Below are positions 49,789 to 57,879 of a DNA stretch of 64,000 nt, piece after piece. The notes beneath the pieces were generated by a model, which worked only from the letters and a program-made list of their open reading frames with translations, searched no databases and was not told the DNA's origin. Every line of letters starts with the position of its first letter. The first letter of the stretch is position 1. The DNA lies in NCBI GenBank assembly GCA_036383255.1, contig DASVOS010000004.1, forward strand, positions 395,577 through 459,576, given 5' to 3'. A program made the position numbers and the translations under genes. Source of the stretch: Gammaproteobacteria bacterium (GTDB taxonomy: Bacteria > Pseudomonadota > Gammaproteobacteria > Natronospirales > REEB76).

Positions 49789-50847
49789 TCAGCGCGGGCC
49801 CGTCTCTCGGGCGGCCGCTTCTAAGGCGGCGCGCACCTCGGCGGGGAAGTCGAAGCTATCGGAATAGATGCGCAACGGGTCTGCCCCGTGCAGCGGGAAG
49901 GCGGCGCGGGCCGCGTTCACCATGGGCGGCGGCCCTGAGAGGTAGATGTCATGGCCGGAGAGGTCCGCGAAGTCCGCCAGCACCGCGTCGTGCACGAAAC
50001 CCGTGCGCCCGGTCCAGCCATCCTCAGGAGCGGGTTCTGAGAGAACCGGCACGTAGCGGAAGCCCGGCTGGCTTGCGGTCCATTCCTTGAGCTTCGCATC
50101 CATATAGAGGTCGCGGGCAGCGCGCGCTCCCCAATAGAACACGATGTCACGTTTGCGGCCGTTCTCGAACAGGTGCCGCAGGATGGCGTGGATGGGCGCG
50201 AAGCCGGTGCCGCCCGCCATCATCACCATGGGCCGCTCCGAGTCCTCCCGCAGGAAGAAGGTGCCGAGCGGGCCCTGGATGCGCAGCAGCGCGCCCTCGT
50301 GCAGGTGCTTGAATACCTCTTCCGAGAAACGCCCACCCGGCACGTGGCGCACGTGCAGCTCCAGGAGCTTGTCGTCGTGGGGCGGGTTGGCGAGGGAGAA
50401 GCTGCGCCGGTGGTTGTCCGGCAGCAGGATGTCGATGTACTGCCCCGGCAGGAACTGCATGCGTTCCACGGCGGGTAGCCGCAGATACAGGCCCATCACG
50501 TCGTGGGCGAGCTTGTCGAGGCGCGCCACGCGGCAAGGCATGGCCTTGACGCGCAGGTTAGCCATGGCGGTTATCTCCTGCGCCTCCACCTTGAGATCGG
50601 TCTCGGGCACCGCGCGGCAGAGCAGCGACTCACCCGCATGTACCTCGAGGGCCGTGAGCGCCAGCGGCGCGCCGGCGGGGTAAGCGGTCTTGCCCTCCAG
50701 CACGTGGGCACGGCAGGTGCCGCAGCTGCCGGTACGGCAGCCGTAGGGCAGGTGGATGCCGTGGCGCAGCGCCGCGGCTAGCACGGTCTCGCCGTCCTCC
50801 ACCTGGAAGCGCTTCTCCTCCGGCATCAGCGTGACGGTCTTGGCCAT
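49789..50847 (-). CDS. 2Fe-2S ferredoxin-NAD(P)H-flavin reductase (CDP-6-deoxyglucoseen reductase/AscD type)
   Basis: A 352-residue electron-transfer flavoprotein. Ferredoxin domain (1-90) with plant-type 2Fe-2S cysteines C37, C42, C45 (CRTGSCGTC) and C77; an FAD domain (105-200) with RRSFSLANPPHDD; and an NAD(P) domain (215-340) with MMAGGTGFAPIHAIL. Proteins of this architecture feed electrons to oxygenases or to the ascarylose enzyme AscC. No such partner is adjacent, so the acceptor is unknown. Preceded by the terminator at 50865 and about 60 bases of gap. Confidence 0.9.
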   Translation of the reverse strand: MAKTVTLMPEEKRFQVEDGETVLAAALRHGIHLPYGCRTGSCGTCRAHVLEGKTAYPAGAPLALTALEVHAGESLLCRAVPETDLKVEAQEITAMANLRVKAMPCRVARLDKLAHDVMGLYLRLPAVERMQFLPGQYIDILLPDNHRRSFSLANPPHDDKLLELHVRHVPGGRFSEEVFKHLHEGALLRIQGPLGTFFLREDSERPMVMMAGGTGFAPIHAILRHLFENGRKRDIVFYWGARAARDLYMDAKLKEWTASQPGFRYVPVLSEPAPEDGWTGRTGFVHDAVLADFADLSGHDIYLSGPPPMVNAARAAFPLHGADPLRIYSDSFDFPAEVRAALEAAARETGPR

Positions 50848-50864
50848 GGGACCTCTATAAAGAC

Positions 50865-50888
50865 GATGCCCTGCCGAAGCAGGGCATC
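50865..50888 (-). terminator. Terminator after the DUF805-pilin gene
   Basis: A perfect 10-bp stem GATGCCCTGC / GCAGGGCATC with loop TTCG on the minus strand, the very stable tetraloop, followed by GTCTTTATAG. Confidence 0.8.
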
Positions 50889-50916
50889 GCCAATTATGCC
50901 TGAACCGTGCAGCGGT

Positions 50917-51813
50917 TCAGGGCGCACCCTCGTCGCGGCAGGAGGACGGAAGGTCACGCGTCTCGACGGGCTCCGGTCCGCCGGGACCGCAGTGCCAGGT
51001 GCTGCCGTTGTCGGTGGTCCAGGTGGCGAGTGACTTGCCGGCGATGCGCGCGCTTACGCCCTCCTGCTTGAAGGTGGCGATGATCTCGATGCCATCGGCG
51101 GAGGCCTTCGACTCGAGCGACTGCGTGTAGCGTCCCGCCGGTGACTGGGCTGCGGCCTCGTAGGCATCCTGGAGCTGGGCGGGCCAGGTCTCCTTGTCCA
51201 TGTAGTATTCCATCGCCGCGTCCTTACCCCCTTGCGCGAGCAACACCGCTTCGGAGGTCTGCGCGCGCGCCGTGAAGTCGCCGTAGGCCGGTATCGCCAG
51301 GGCGGCGATCACGCCGCCGAGGACGATCACGCCCAGCCAGGCCCATGCCCCGACCAGCACCCAGGTGGAATTGGGCGGCGGCACCGGGCCGAAGCGGTTC
51401 TCCCCTTGGGTGCCCGGCAGCAGCACCATCACCAGGAAGAACACCAGGATCAGCAGGGTCGGCAGCAGGCTCGTGAATGGCGCCTCGCCACCGCCGCGCA
51501 TCATGGCGCTGACGCTGAGGCTGATGTTCCACACGTTCAGGCCCCAGTAGATCAGCGACCACCAGCCGCTCTTGTCCATGTCATGCAGGCGGCGCACGAT
51601 GAACACGCCGCTCATGCCGAGGGCGAAGATCTCGAGGCAGATCAGGATGAGCACGCCGACCACGGCGAGTTTCACCGCGAACAGGATGCCCGCCAGGATG
51701 CCCACAGGCAGGGCGAGCAGGATCACGCCCCAGGGGTAGGCCAGGTAACGCACCCGGCCGATGCGGGAACTGGCGTCGAAGTAGCGGATATCCCCGGCTT
51801 GAGCGTCGCTCAT
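50917..51813 (-). CDS. DUF805 membrane protein fused to a pilin-like segment
   Basis: A 298-residue protein. Start 51813 (MSDAQAGDIRYFDASSRIGR). Residues 20-150: DUF805 with three or four membrane segments and RRLHDMDKSGWWSL. Residues 158-190: LGGVIAALAIPAYGDFTARA, which copies the N-terminal helix of type IV pilins; the prepilin peptidase site (GFTLIE) is absent. Residues 190-298: a globular domain like the pilin head, with cysteines near 271 and 293 that could make a C-terminal disulfide. The fusion suggests that a pilin module was added to a DUF805 membrane base. Confidence 0.85.
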   Translation of the reverse strand: MSDAQAGDIRYFDASSRIGRVRYLAYPWGVILLALPVGILAGILFAVKLAVVGVLILICLEIFALGMSGVFIVRRLHDMDKSGWWSLIYWGLNVWNISLSVSAMMRGGGEAPFTSLLPTLLILVFFLVMVLLPGTQGENRFGPVPPPNSTWVLVGAWAWLGVIVLGGVIAALAIPAYGDFTARAQTSEAVLLAQGGKDAAMEYYMDKETWPAQLQDAYEAAAQSPAGRYTQSLESKASADGIEIIATFKQEGVSARIAGKSLATWTTDNGSTWHCGPGGPEPVETRDLPSSCRDEGAP

Positions 51814-51933
51814 GGGCGGTCCCCTTGTGATGTTTATGGCGTCAGCCCGGGGATATCCTCCCACGGGCTCGCGGGGCCGGCAAGGAAACGTCGCGTTGCC
51901 GCTCGCGGCCTGTCCCCGCATAATCCGGGCAGG

Positions 51934-52821
51934 ATGGACGGGAACACGCAGAGCGGAGTGCTGATCATCGGCTGCGGCGACACCGGACGCCGGCTGGCGG
52001 CGCTCTATGGTGCCGAGGGCCGGCAGGTCACGGGCGTGGTGCGCTCCGAGGCGAGCCAGCGTGCGCTCACGGCCGCCGGTATCCGGCCGGTCCGCTGCGA
52101 CCTGGACGCGGGCGACCTGCCGAGCCTGCCGTCCGGCGGCGCCAAGCTGTTCTATTTCGCGCCGCCGGTGGACGTGGGCAAGGACGACGTGCGCATCGAG
52201 CGCCTGCTCGAGCACCTCGAGCTCACCGGCCTGCCCGCGCGCTTCCTCTATATGAGCACTACCGGCGTCTACGGCGACTGCGAGGGGCGCTGGATAGACG
52301 AGGAGGAGCCCTTGAAGCCCTCCACCTACCGCGCGCAACGGCGCATCGCCGCCGAGCAGGCGGTGCAGCGCTGGTGCACGGAGCACGGCATCCCCTGGAC
52401 CATCCTGCGCGTGCCGGCGATCTACGGTCCCGGCCGGCTGCTCACCGAGCGTCTCCGATCCGGCATGCCCACGGTGCGGCCCGAGGAGTGCAGCTTCACC
52501 AACCGCATCCACATCGATGACCTGGTGGCCGTCTGCCACGCCGCCATGGCTCACGCGCCGGGCAGTTCGGTGTACAACGTCAGCGACGGCCATCCTTCCA
52601 CCATCACCGACTACCTGTTCCTCCTCGCCGATCTCACCCACATGCCCAAGCCGCCGCTCATCACCATGCAGGAGGCGGAGCGCATGTTGAGCCCCAGCAT
52701 CATGAGCTTCCTCAAGGAATCCAAGCGCATCAGGAACGACAAGCTGCTGCGGGAGATCGGCCTCACGCTGCGCTACCCGGACCTGCAGAGCGGCCTCAAG
52801 GCTTCGCTGGCCACCGCATGA
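51934..52821 (+). CDS. NAD(P)-dependent epimerase/dehydratase-like protein (YeeZ type)
   Basis: A 295-residue extended SDR. Seen: GVLIIGCGDTGRRLAALY (Rossmann glycine motif), ARFLYMSTTGVYGDCEG near 100, and STYRAQRRIAAEQAV where the catalytic YxxxK has Tyr followed by RAQR, i.e. Lys is replaced by Arg. Remaining parts (HIDDLVAVCHAAM) fit the family. The substitution makes dehydrogenase activity doubtful; a binding role is possible. It is 25 bases upstream of DUF969, perhaps the same transcript. Confidence 0.85.
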   Translation: MDGNTQSGVLIIGCGDTGRRLAALYGAEGRQVTGVVRSEASQRALTAAGIRPVRCDLDAGDLPSLPSGGAKLFYFAPPVDVGKDDVRIERLLEHLELTGLPARFLYMSTTGVYGDCEGRWIDEEEPLKPSTYRAQRRIAAEQAVQRWCTEHGIPWTILRVPAIYGPGRLLTERLRSGMPTVRPEECSFTNRIHIDDLVAVCHAAMAHAPGSSVYNVSDGHPSTITDYLFLLADLTHMPKPPLITMQEAERMLSPSIMSFLKESKRIRNDKLLREIGLTLRYPDLQSGLKASLATA

Positions 52822-52846
52822 CCGCGCGGCCAGGGGACGGCACCGC

Positions 52847-53521
52847 ATGCTCGCGCTGATCGGCGTCGCCATCGTCGTCCTCGGTTTCGCGCTGCGGCTG
52901 AACCCGCTGCTGGTGGTGGTGGCGGCGGCGCTCGCCACCGGTTTCGCCGGCGGCTTCGACGTCGTCACCATCGTCAGCGAGTTCGGCCGCGCCTTCACCC
53001 AGAACCGCTACATGGCGCTGGTATGGTTCACGCTGCCGGTGATCGGCATGCTGGAGAAGAACGGCCTCAAGGAGCGGGCCCACGCGGTGATGGCGAAGGT
53101 GCAGGGCGCCACCACCGGGCGCGTGCTCACCGCGTACATGCTGATGCGCCAGCTCACCGCGAGCCTCGGCCTCACCTCCTTCGGCGGCCACGCGCAGATG
53201 GTGCGGCCGCTGGTGGCGCCCATGGCCGAGGCGGCGGCGGAGAACCGCTACGGCGAGCTCCCCGCCGGCACGCGCGACCTGATCCGCGCCCACTCCGCCG
53301 CCACCGACAACATCGGCGTGTTCTTCGGCGAGGACATCTTCATCGCCATGGGCTCGGTGCTGCTCATCAAGGGCTACCTGGAGCAGAACGGCTACGTGCT
53401 GACGCCCATCCAGATCGCGCTCTGGTCCATCCCCACTGCCGTCGCAGCATTCCTCATCCACGCCACCCGCCTGTGGTGGCTGGACCGGCGCCTGAAGCGG
53501 GAACTGGAGCGGCGGCCATGA
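52847..53521 (+). CDS. DUF969 family membrane protein
   Basis: A 224-residue membrane protein of the DUF969 family, five or six helices. Seen: LIGVAIVVLGFALRLNPLLV, then MVRPLVAPMAEAAAENRYG and AHSAATDNIGVFFGEDIF, conserved blocks of this family. DUF969 is found together with DUF979, and in other genomes the pair lies beside 5-oxoproline or peptide metabolism genes; as I recall, a transporter role has been proposed but not shown for this pair. Its end overlaps the DUF979 start by 4 bases. Confidence 0.88.
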   Translation: MLALIGVAIVVLGFALRLNPLLVVVAAALATGFAGGFDVVTIVSEFGRAFTQNRYMALVWFTLPVIGMLEKNGLKERAHAVMAKVQGATTGRVLTAYMLMRQLTASLGLTSFGGHAQMVRPLVAPMAEAAAENRYGELPAGTRDLIRAHSAATDNIGVFFGEDIFIAMGSVLLIKGYLEQNGYVLTPIQIALWSIPTAVAAFLIHATRLWWLDRRLKRELERRP

Positions 53522-54465
53522 GCGTGCTGGACGGCATCTATCTCCTGCTCGGCCTCATGTTCGCGGCCGCGGCCTGGTTCAACCTGCACGACCGCGCCAA
53601 CCCCCGGCACCTCAGGCGCGCGCTGTTCTGGGCGCTGTACGCCGCGACCTTCCTCTTCGGCACCTGGCTGCCGCCGTTCGTGGTGGGCTGCCTTGCCATC
53701 GGCATGGGCCTCATCGCCGGCATCGGCGGCCTGGGCAAGGCCACCGCGGTGGAGGCGGCACCCGCGCAACGCCAGGCGGCGGCGGCGCGCTTCGGCGACC
53801 GGCTGTTCGTGCCGGCGCTGCTCATCCCCTTGCTCACGGTGGCCGGCACGCTGCTCTTGGGCAAGTTCGCGGACGGCTGGGTCGCGGCCAAGGATGCCAC
53901 CCTGGTGGCGCTCGGCCTCGCGGTGATCGCGGCGCTGGCGGTGGGCCTGCGCATGCTGCGCCAGCCGGCGGCGGTGCCGCTCGCGGAGTCGCGCCGCCTG
54001 CTGGACGCGGTGGGCGCGGTGGCGGCCCTGCCGCAGCTCCTCGCCGTGCTGGGCGCCCTGTTCGCGCTCTCCGGCGTGGGACAGGTGGTGGCGGACCTGG
54101 TGGGCCGCTTCATCCCGGTGGAGAGCGCCGCGGCGGTGGTGGCCGCCTACTGCGTGGGCATGGCGCTGTTCACGCTGGTGATGGGCAACGCGTTCGCCGC
54201 CTTCCCGGTGATGACCGCCGGCATCGGCCTGCCGCTGATCGTGAAGCTGCACGGCGGCGACCCGGCGGTGATGGGCGCGGTGGGCATGCTGGCGGGATAC
54301 TGCGGCACGCTCATGACGCCGCTCGCCGCCAACTTCAACATCGTGCCGGCGGCGCTGCTGGAACTCCCTGACCAGAACGGCGTGATCAAGGTGCAGATAC
54401 CGACCGGTCTCGCGTTGCTGTTCGTCAACACCCTCTTGATGTACTTCCTGGTGTTCCGCTTTTAA
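53518..54465 (+). CDS. DUF979 family membrane protein
   Basis: A 315-residue membrane protein with eight or nine helices; start at 53518 (MSVLDGIYLLLGLMFAAAAW), overlapping DUF969 by ATGA. Seen: FVVGCLAIGMGLIAGIGGLG, MGNAFAAFPVMTAGIGLPL and GYCGTLMTPLAANFNIVPA, the typical family blocks. It is expected to form a two-part transporter with DUF969. Its stop codon TAA lies within the left arm of repeat copy C, so the gene end has been shaped by the repeat. Confidence 0.88.
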   Translation: MSVLDGIYLLLGLMFAAAAWFNLHDRANPRHLRRALFWALYAATFLFGTWLPPFVVGCLAIGMGLIAGIGGLGKATAVEAAPAQRQAAAARFGDRLFVPALLIPLLTVAGTLLLGKFADGWVAAKDATLVALGLAVIAALAVGLRMLRQPAAVPLAESRRLLDAVGAVAALPQLLAVLGALFALSGVGQVVADLVGRFIPVESAAAVVAAYCVGMALFTLVMGNAFAAFPVMTAGIGLPLIVKLHGGDPAVMGAVGMLAGYCGTLMTPLAANFNIVPAALLELPDQNGVIKVQIPTGLALLFVNTLLMYFLVFRF

Positions 54466-54598
54466 AGCTGCTGCGCTCGGCAGGGCGTTGTTGGGCTCCG
54501 GACTCGCAGTCGGTCATGCACTCAAATGTGCACTCCCTTCTGCTCGCCTCGCCCGCCTAGCCCTGCCTTCGCTCGCGACGCTTTAAAATTGGTTAGTA
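54460..54598. repeat. Dispersed palindromic repeat, full copy C
   Basis: A 139-bp copy: ends AGC-flanked TTTTAAAGC (54460-54468) and GCTTTAAAA (54590-54598), core CTGCTGCGCTCGGCAGGGCG as in copy A, and CTGCCTTCGCTCGCGACGC. The inner GTAC pair is replaced by a TGCACTCAAATGTGCA palindrome, again self-complementary. It contains the stop codon of the DUF979 gene. Confidence 0.85.
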
Positions 54599-54607
54599 CC
54601 AAAAGAC

Positions 54608-54637
54608 GATGGGGAGAGTATCGGTACTCTCCCCATC
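54608..54637 (-). terminator. Terminator of the SapC-sulfotransferase unit
   Basis: A perfect 13-bp stem GATGGGGAGAGTA / TACTCTCCCCATC with a 4-base loop, 30 bases past the sulfotransferase stop, followed on the minus strand by GTCTTTTGG. Confidence 0.85.
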
Positions 54638-54667
54638 ATGTTTCAACCGGAACTCAGGAATCCGGGA

Positions 54668-55756
54668 TCACCAGATCTCCATGACTTCCTTGAAGGGGAA
54701 CTTGAGCCCCACGCGTTCCCAGATCTCGGCGACGCGCTTGACCACGGGCTCGGCCTGCTTGATCCAGTCCGGGTGGCGGTCCTGCTTCGGGAACACCTTG
54801 AACTCGTTGGGCTGCTTGCCGCTCTCGAAGCGGTTCTGGAAGCTGCGCGAGATCGCCTCCATGCGCTCCTTGCCGTAGGGCACCAGCGTGATGTTGTGGT
54901 TCGCCGAGAGGCCGGTGGTGGCCACGTAGATGTGGTACTGCTCCCAGTAGTGCAGGTAGGCGTCGAAGTAGGGCAGCGCGAACATCTCGTCGTTGCTGAG
55001 GCCGGTGGTGTAGGACAGGTCGCGCCGCACCCATTCCTCGATGTTGCCGCGCACCTTGAACTTGCCGTCCTGCGGCAGGCCGCCGGACTTCTCATAGGCC
55101 GAGATCGCGGACGTGACGGGGTGGCGCACGGTGAGGATGTGCTCCACCGACTCGCCGAGGATCTGGTGGAAGAAGCCGCCGGCGTAGGTGCCCTTGAGCA
55201 GCTTCTTCGGCACCATGATCTTGCCGTAATGCGGCTTGTTCTTGCCGAAGTAGATCTCGACCATGGTGAGGAACTCGGCCATGGTCTGCAGGCTCGCGAT
55301 CCAGCTGTTGGCGCCCTTCTGGAAGCGGAACGGGCCGGCCTCCGGGAAGCCGTCGTGCGCGATCACGTTCGGCACCTTGTCCACGTCGTAACCCAGGGAG
55401 CGGTAGGCCTCCATGGTGAGGTAGGAGCCGCCGTTGCGCGGCACGCCGATGATGTTGATGAAGTGGAACTTGAACTGGATGTTGCGGATCTGCTCCGCGT
55501 CGCCCGTGAGCAGCGCCAGGAACAGCTGGTAGGCGCGCGCCACGTGGCGCTGGCCGGCTTCGCTCGCCATGATGCGCTGGGCGTTCTCCTGGGCCTTCTC
55601 CATCACGCGCACGTGGTCGTTGGAGAGCTCCTCGGAGAGCTGGTCGTGCCAGGCCGCACCCTCGAACGGCCGGTTGTCGATGATGTGGGCCAGGAAGTCA
55701 ACGAACACCGGCGAGACCGGCAGTTCCTTGTCCGTTAGTTTGATTTCAACACCCAT
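54668..55756 (-). CDS. Sulfotransferase-like P-loop protein
   Basis: A 362-residue protein. The region FHFINIIGVPRNGGSYLT near residue 100 matches the 5'-phosphosulfate-binding loop of PAPS sulfotransferases (PxxGxSY), and ILTVRHPVTSAISAYEKSGG near 210 matches the 3'-phosphate site (RxPxxxxxS). These give good support for PAPS binding. The first 90 residues and the C-terminal 130 are not recognised. No signal peptide. It is 36 bases behind sapC on the same strand. The acceptor may be a sugar, a peptide or the SapC-linked surface molecule (inference). Confidence 0.78.
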   Translation of the reverse strand: MGVEIKLTDKELPVSPVFVDFLAHIIDNRPFEGAAWHDQLSEELSNDHVRVMEKAQENAQRIMASEAGQRHVARAYQLFLALLTGDAEQIRNIQFKFHFINIIGVPRNGGSYLTMEAYRSLGYDVDKVPNVIAHDGFPEAGPFRFQKGANSWIASLQTMAEFLTMVEIYFGKNKPHYGKIMVPKKLLKGTYAGGFFHQILGESVEHILTVRHPVTSAISAYEKSGGLPQDGKFKVRGNIEEWVRRDLSYTTGLSNDEMFALPYFDAYLHYWEQYHIYVATTGLSANHNITLVPYGKERMEAISRSFQNRFESGKQPNEFKVFPKQDRHPDWIKQAEPVVKRVAEIWERVGLKFPFKEVMEIW

Positions 55757-55792
55757 GGGACTCTCTTTATAGTTTCGGTCGTTGTGAGGCGG

Positions 55793-56551
55793 TCAGGAGT
55801 CGAGCCGGCTGCCCTTGCGGCGCGCGGCGGCCCGGTCCATCAGGAACTTGAAGTTATCGAGCGACATGAGGTGCGCGTAGATGCGCGACAGCTCGCCGCT
55901 CTTCATCAGCCGCTTGACGTCCTTGCCCTGCAGCTCATTGAGCTTGTTCTCGTTGATGCGGAACATGCCGCGCAGGCGCATCTCCTGGCCGCTCTTCGGG
56001 AAGGCGTGGGCCTCGAAGGGTTCCAGCAGGCCGAGCTCCTTCACCGTCTGGCACAGGTGTTCGGTGGCAGGGCGCGCGCCCTCCATCTCCGAGATCAGGG
56101 TCTGGGTCGGCTGGAAGTCGCCGGAGGGGTTGCCGCTCGAGTCGAACACCGCCTGGCTGGAGGCCTCGAGGCCGGTCTCATCCACGCAGATCAGGATGTT
56201 GCCGTTCTTGGCCTCTTCGCCCGTGAGACGCACGCCGAAGAAGGGCCAGCGGCGCACGTAGGCGGGGACGTAGGCGTCCTTCTCCCACTCGCCGTCGTCG
56301 CCGACGAACAGGTTCTCGTCCTGGTTGAGGCCGGTGACGGCGATGGGCAGGAACTCGCCGGTCGCCTGGTCCTGGGCGAACACCACCGGGTAGTGGCGCG
56401 CGGCCTGCACGAACTCGGCAGCCAGCACGTACACGCCGGTCAGCCCGGCAGCGAACGCGTGGCGGCGGCTCGTGACCACGCCCTTGCCCTTGTGGACTTC
56501 TTTGTCGAGTGCGACCAAGCCCTTGTAGCCGGGCGGGATAGTTATATTCAT
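55793..56551 (-). CDS. SapC family protein
   Basis: A 252-residue protein of the SapC family. Start at 56551 (MNITIPPGYKGLVALDKEVH). Conserved blocks: FVQAARHYPVVFAQDQ, GLNQDENLFVGDDGEWEKDA, AYVRRWPFFGVRL and CVDETGLEA. SapC proteins were named from S-layer related loci; in many proteobacteria they sit with TonB receptors and tryptophan halogenases, and their activity is not known. No signal peptide. First gene of a two-gene unit with the sulfotransferase-like gene. Confidence 0.88.
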   Translation of the reverse strand: MNITIPPGYKGLVALDKEVHKGKGVVTSRRHAFAAGLTGVYVLAAEFVQAARHYPVVFAQDQATGEFLPIAVTGLNQDENLFVGDDGEWEKDAYVPAYVRRWPFFGVRLTGEEAKNGNILICVDETGLEASSQAVFDSSGNPSGDFQPTQTLISEMEGARPATEHLCQTVKELGLLEPFEAHAFPKSGQEMRLRGMFRINENKLNELQGKDVKRLMKSGELSRIYAHLMSLDNFKFLMDRAAARRKGSRLDS

Positions 56552-56674
56552 GGGACCCGTAAGCCTTTGAAGAGGAAGACATCGGCACCGTCCGCGCACC
56601 CCCGCGCGGCGATTTAACCTTGTCTGGGATGGAGGCTTATTGAGCCATAGCCCCGGGGGCCCTGTCGAGGGGAA

Positions 56675-57289
56675 TCAGGGCCTGAGCAGGGCCCAGGCGG
56701 TCCATCCGACATATAAGCCGAAGCCCGCCAGCACCAGGACGCTGGCATAAGCCACCCCCAGTGCCGCCCGAGAGGCCCGGGTCCCCAGCCAGCGGAAGGC
56801 ATGGCAGAAGGCGAGGCTATAGAGCACAAGGGATAGGAACAGGGTGCCGATGCCCGTGACTCCCCAGGAGGTATAGAGCAGGGCGCCGTTGGCCAGCCAC
56901 CAGGCCAGGGAGAATGGGCTGGTCAGCACCGTCATGAACCCCAGCTTCCAGGAACCGGGGGTATGGCTGTCCTGAAGTCCTCGGCGGGCCGAGCGCCAGG
57001 CACCCCAGGCCATCCACAGCAGCAGCGCCGCGCCGCCGAGGCCGAGCACGCCGACCCAGCGGGGATGGCCGCCCAGGAACGCGAGCGCGCCCAGCACCGA
57101 GAGCGTGAGCCAGCAGAAGTCGGCGCTGATGGCGCCGAAGGCGGTGGCCATGGCCTGCTTCACGCGCCCGTGCAGCGAGGCGGAAGCCATGATCGCCATC
57201 ACCGGCCCCGGAGGCGCGGCGAGGCTCAGGCCTAGCAGCGCGCCCGCCAGTGCTGCATGCCAGCCGGAAGCCTGCACCATCGGCGTCAT
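56675..57289 (-). CDS. LysE/RhtB family amino acid exporter
   Basis: A 204-residue exporter with six helices. Seen: ALLGLSLAAPPGPVMAIM near residue 18 (family motif with PGP), FGAISADFCWLTLSVLG, and FMTVLTSPFSLAWWLANGAL. Exports basic or neutral amino acids or related compounds. An in-frame TTG at 57307 would overlap the cytochrome gene stop; I prefer ATG 57289. No Shine-Dalgarno stands out for either. Confidence 0.88.
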   Translation of the reverse strand: MTPMVQASGWHAALAGALLGLSLAAPPGPVMAIMASASLHGRVKQAMATAFGAISADFCWLTLSVLGALAFLGGHPRWVGVLGLGGAALLLWMAWGAWRSARRGLQDSHTPGSWKLGFMTVLTSPFSLAWWLANGALLYTSWGVTGIGTLFLSLVLYSLAFCHAFRWLGTRASRAALGVAYASVLVLAGFGLYVGWTAWALLRP

Positions 57290-57303
57290 CGCTTGAGCGG
57301 CAT

Positions 57304-57840
57304 TCAATCGTCGTGCTCGGGCATGCCGCCGAGCTTCTTCTCCATGGCCTGGTATTCGGCCGGCGTCATGTCCGGCAGTTTTTCCAGGAACGCGACCATG
57401 GCCCAGATCATCTCATCGCTGTGGCTCGCGCCCCACGCAGGCATGCCGCTCATCTTCACGCCGTTCTTGATCACCCAGAACATCCTTGCCGGGCTGCTAT
57501 GGGGGACGAGCTTGGCCAGCACGGGCGGCTGCGGGTTGAGGCCTTGCCGGCTCTCGCTCGACTCCATGCCGGGAGCCAGGTGACAACCGGTGCACATCTC
57601 ATGGTAGTGCTCGAAGCCTTCCTGGACGAGCTTGGGATCATCGAGGGGCGGCACCTTGATATCCCCGGCACGGCGGGCGATGGAACGGTCGCGGACGGTC
57701 ACCAGCAGCCAGCGCATCGCCGCGTTGTCGGGTTCCGATGCGGCTACGTCATATAAGCCCGAATAGACGTAGCCGATCAGCACCGCGGCGCAGATCAGCA
57801 CCAGGGTGACGGCGGTCTTGACGGCTGTGCCAAGGTGCAT
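57304..57840 (-). CDS. Membrane-anchored monohaem cytochrome c
   Basis: A 178-residue protein with an N-terminal membrane anchor (about residues 8-28), a linker, then one cytochrome c domain. Seen: haem site CTGCH in YHEMCTGCHLAPG near residue 84, and a probable methionine ligand in GVKMSGMPAWG near 135. Carries electrons in the periplasm, anchored to the inner membrane. Partner oxidase unknown. It lies 39 bases downstream of the DUF1684 gene and probably continues into LysE. Confidence 0.9.
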   Translation of the reverse strand: MHLGTAVKTAVTLVLICAAVLIGYVYSGLYDVAASEPDNAAMRWLLVTVRDRSIARRAGDIKVPPLDDPKLVQEGFEHYHEMCTGCHLAPGMESSESRQGLNPQPPVLAKLVPHSSPARMFWVIKNGVKMSGMPAWGASHSDEMIWAMVAFLEKLPDMTPAEYQAMEKKLGGMPEHDD

Positions 57841-57879
57841 GCTGTCTTCCTCAGTCGCGTGGACGGCCCCGCCGCCCGC

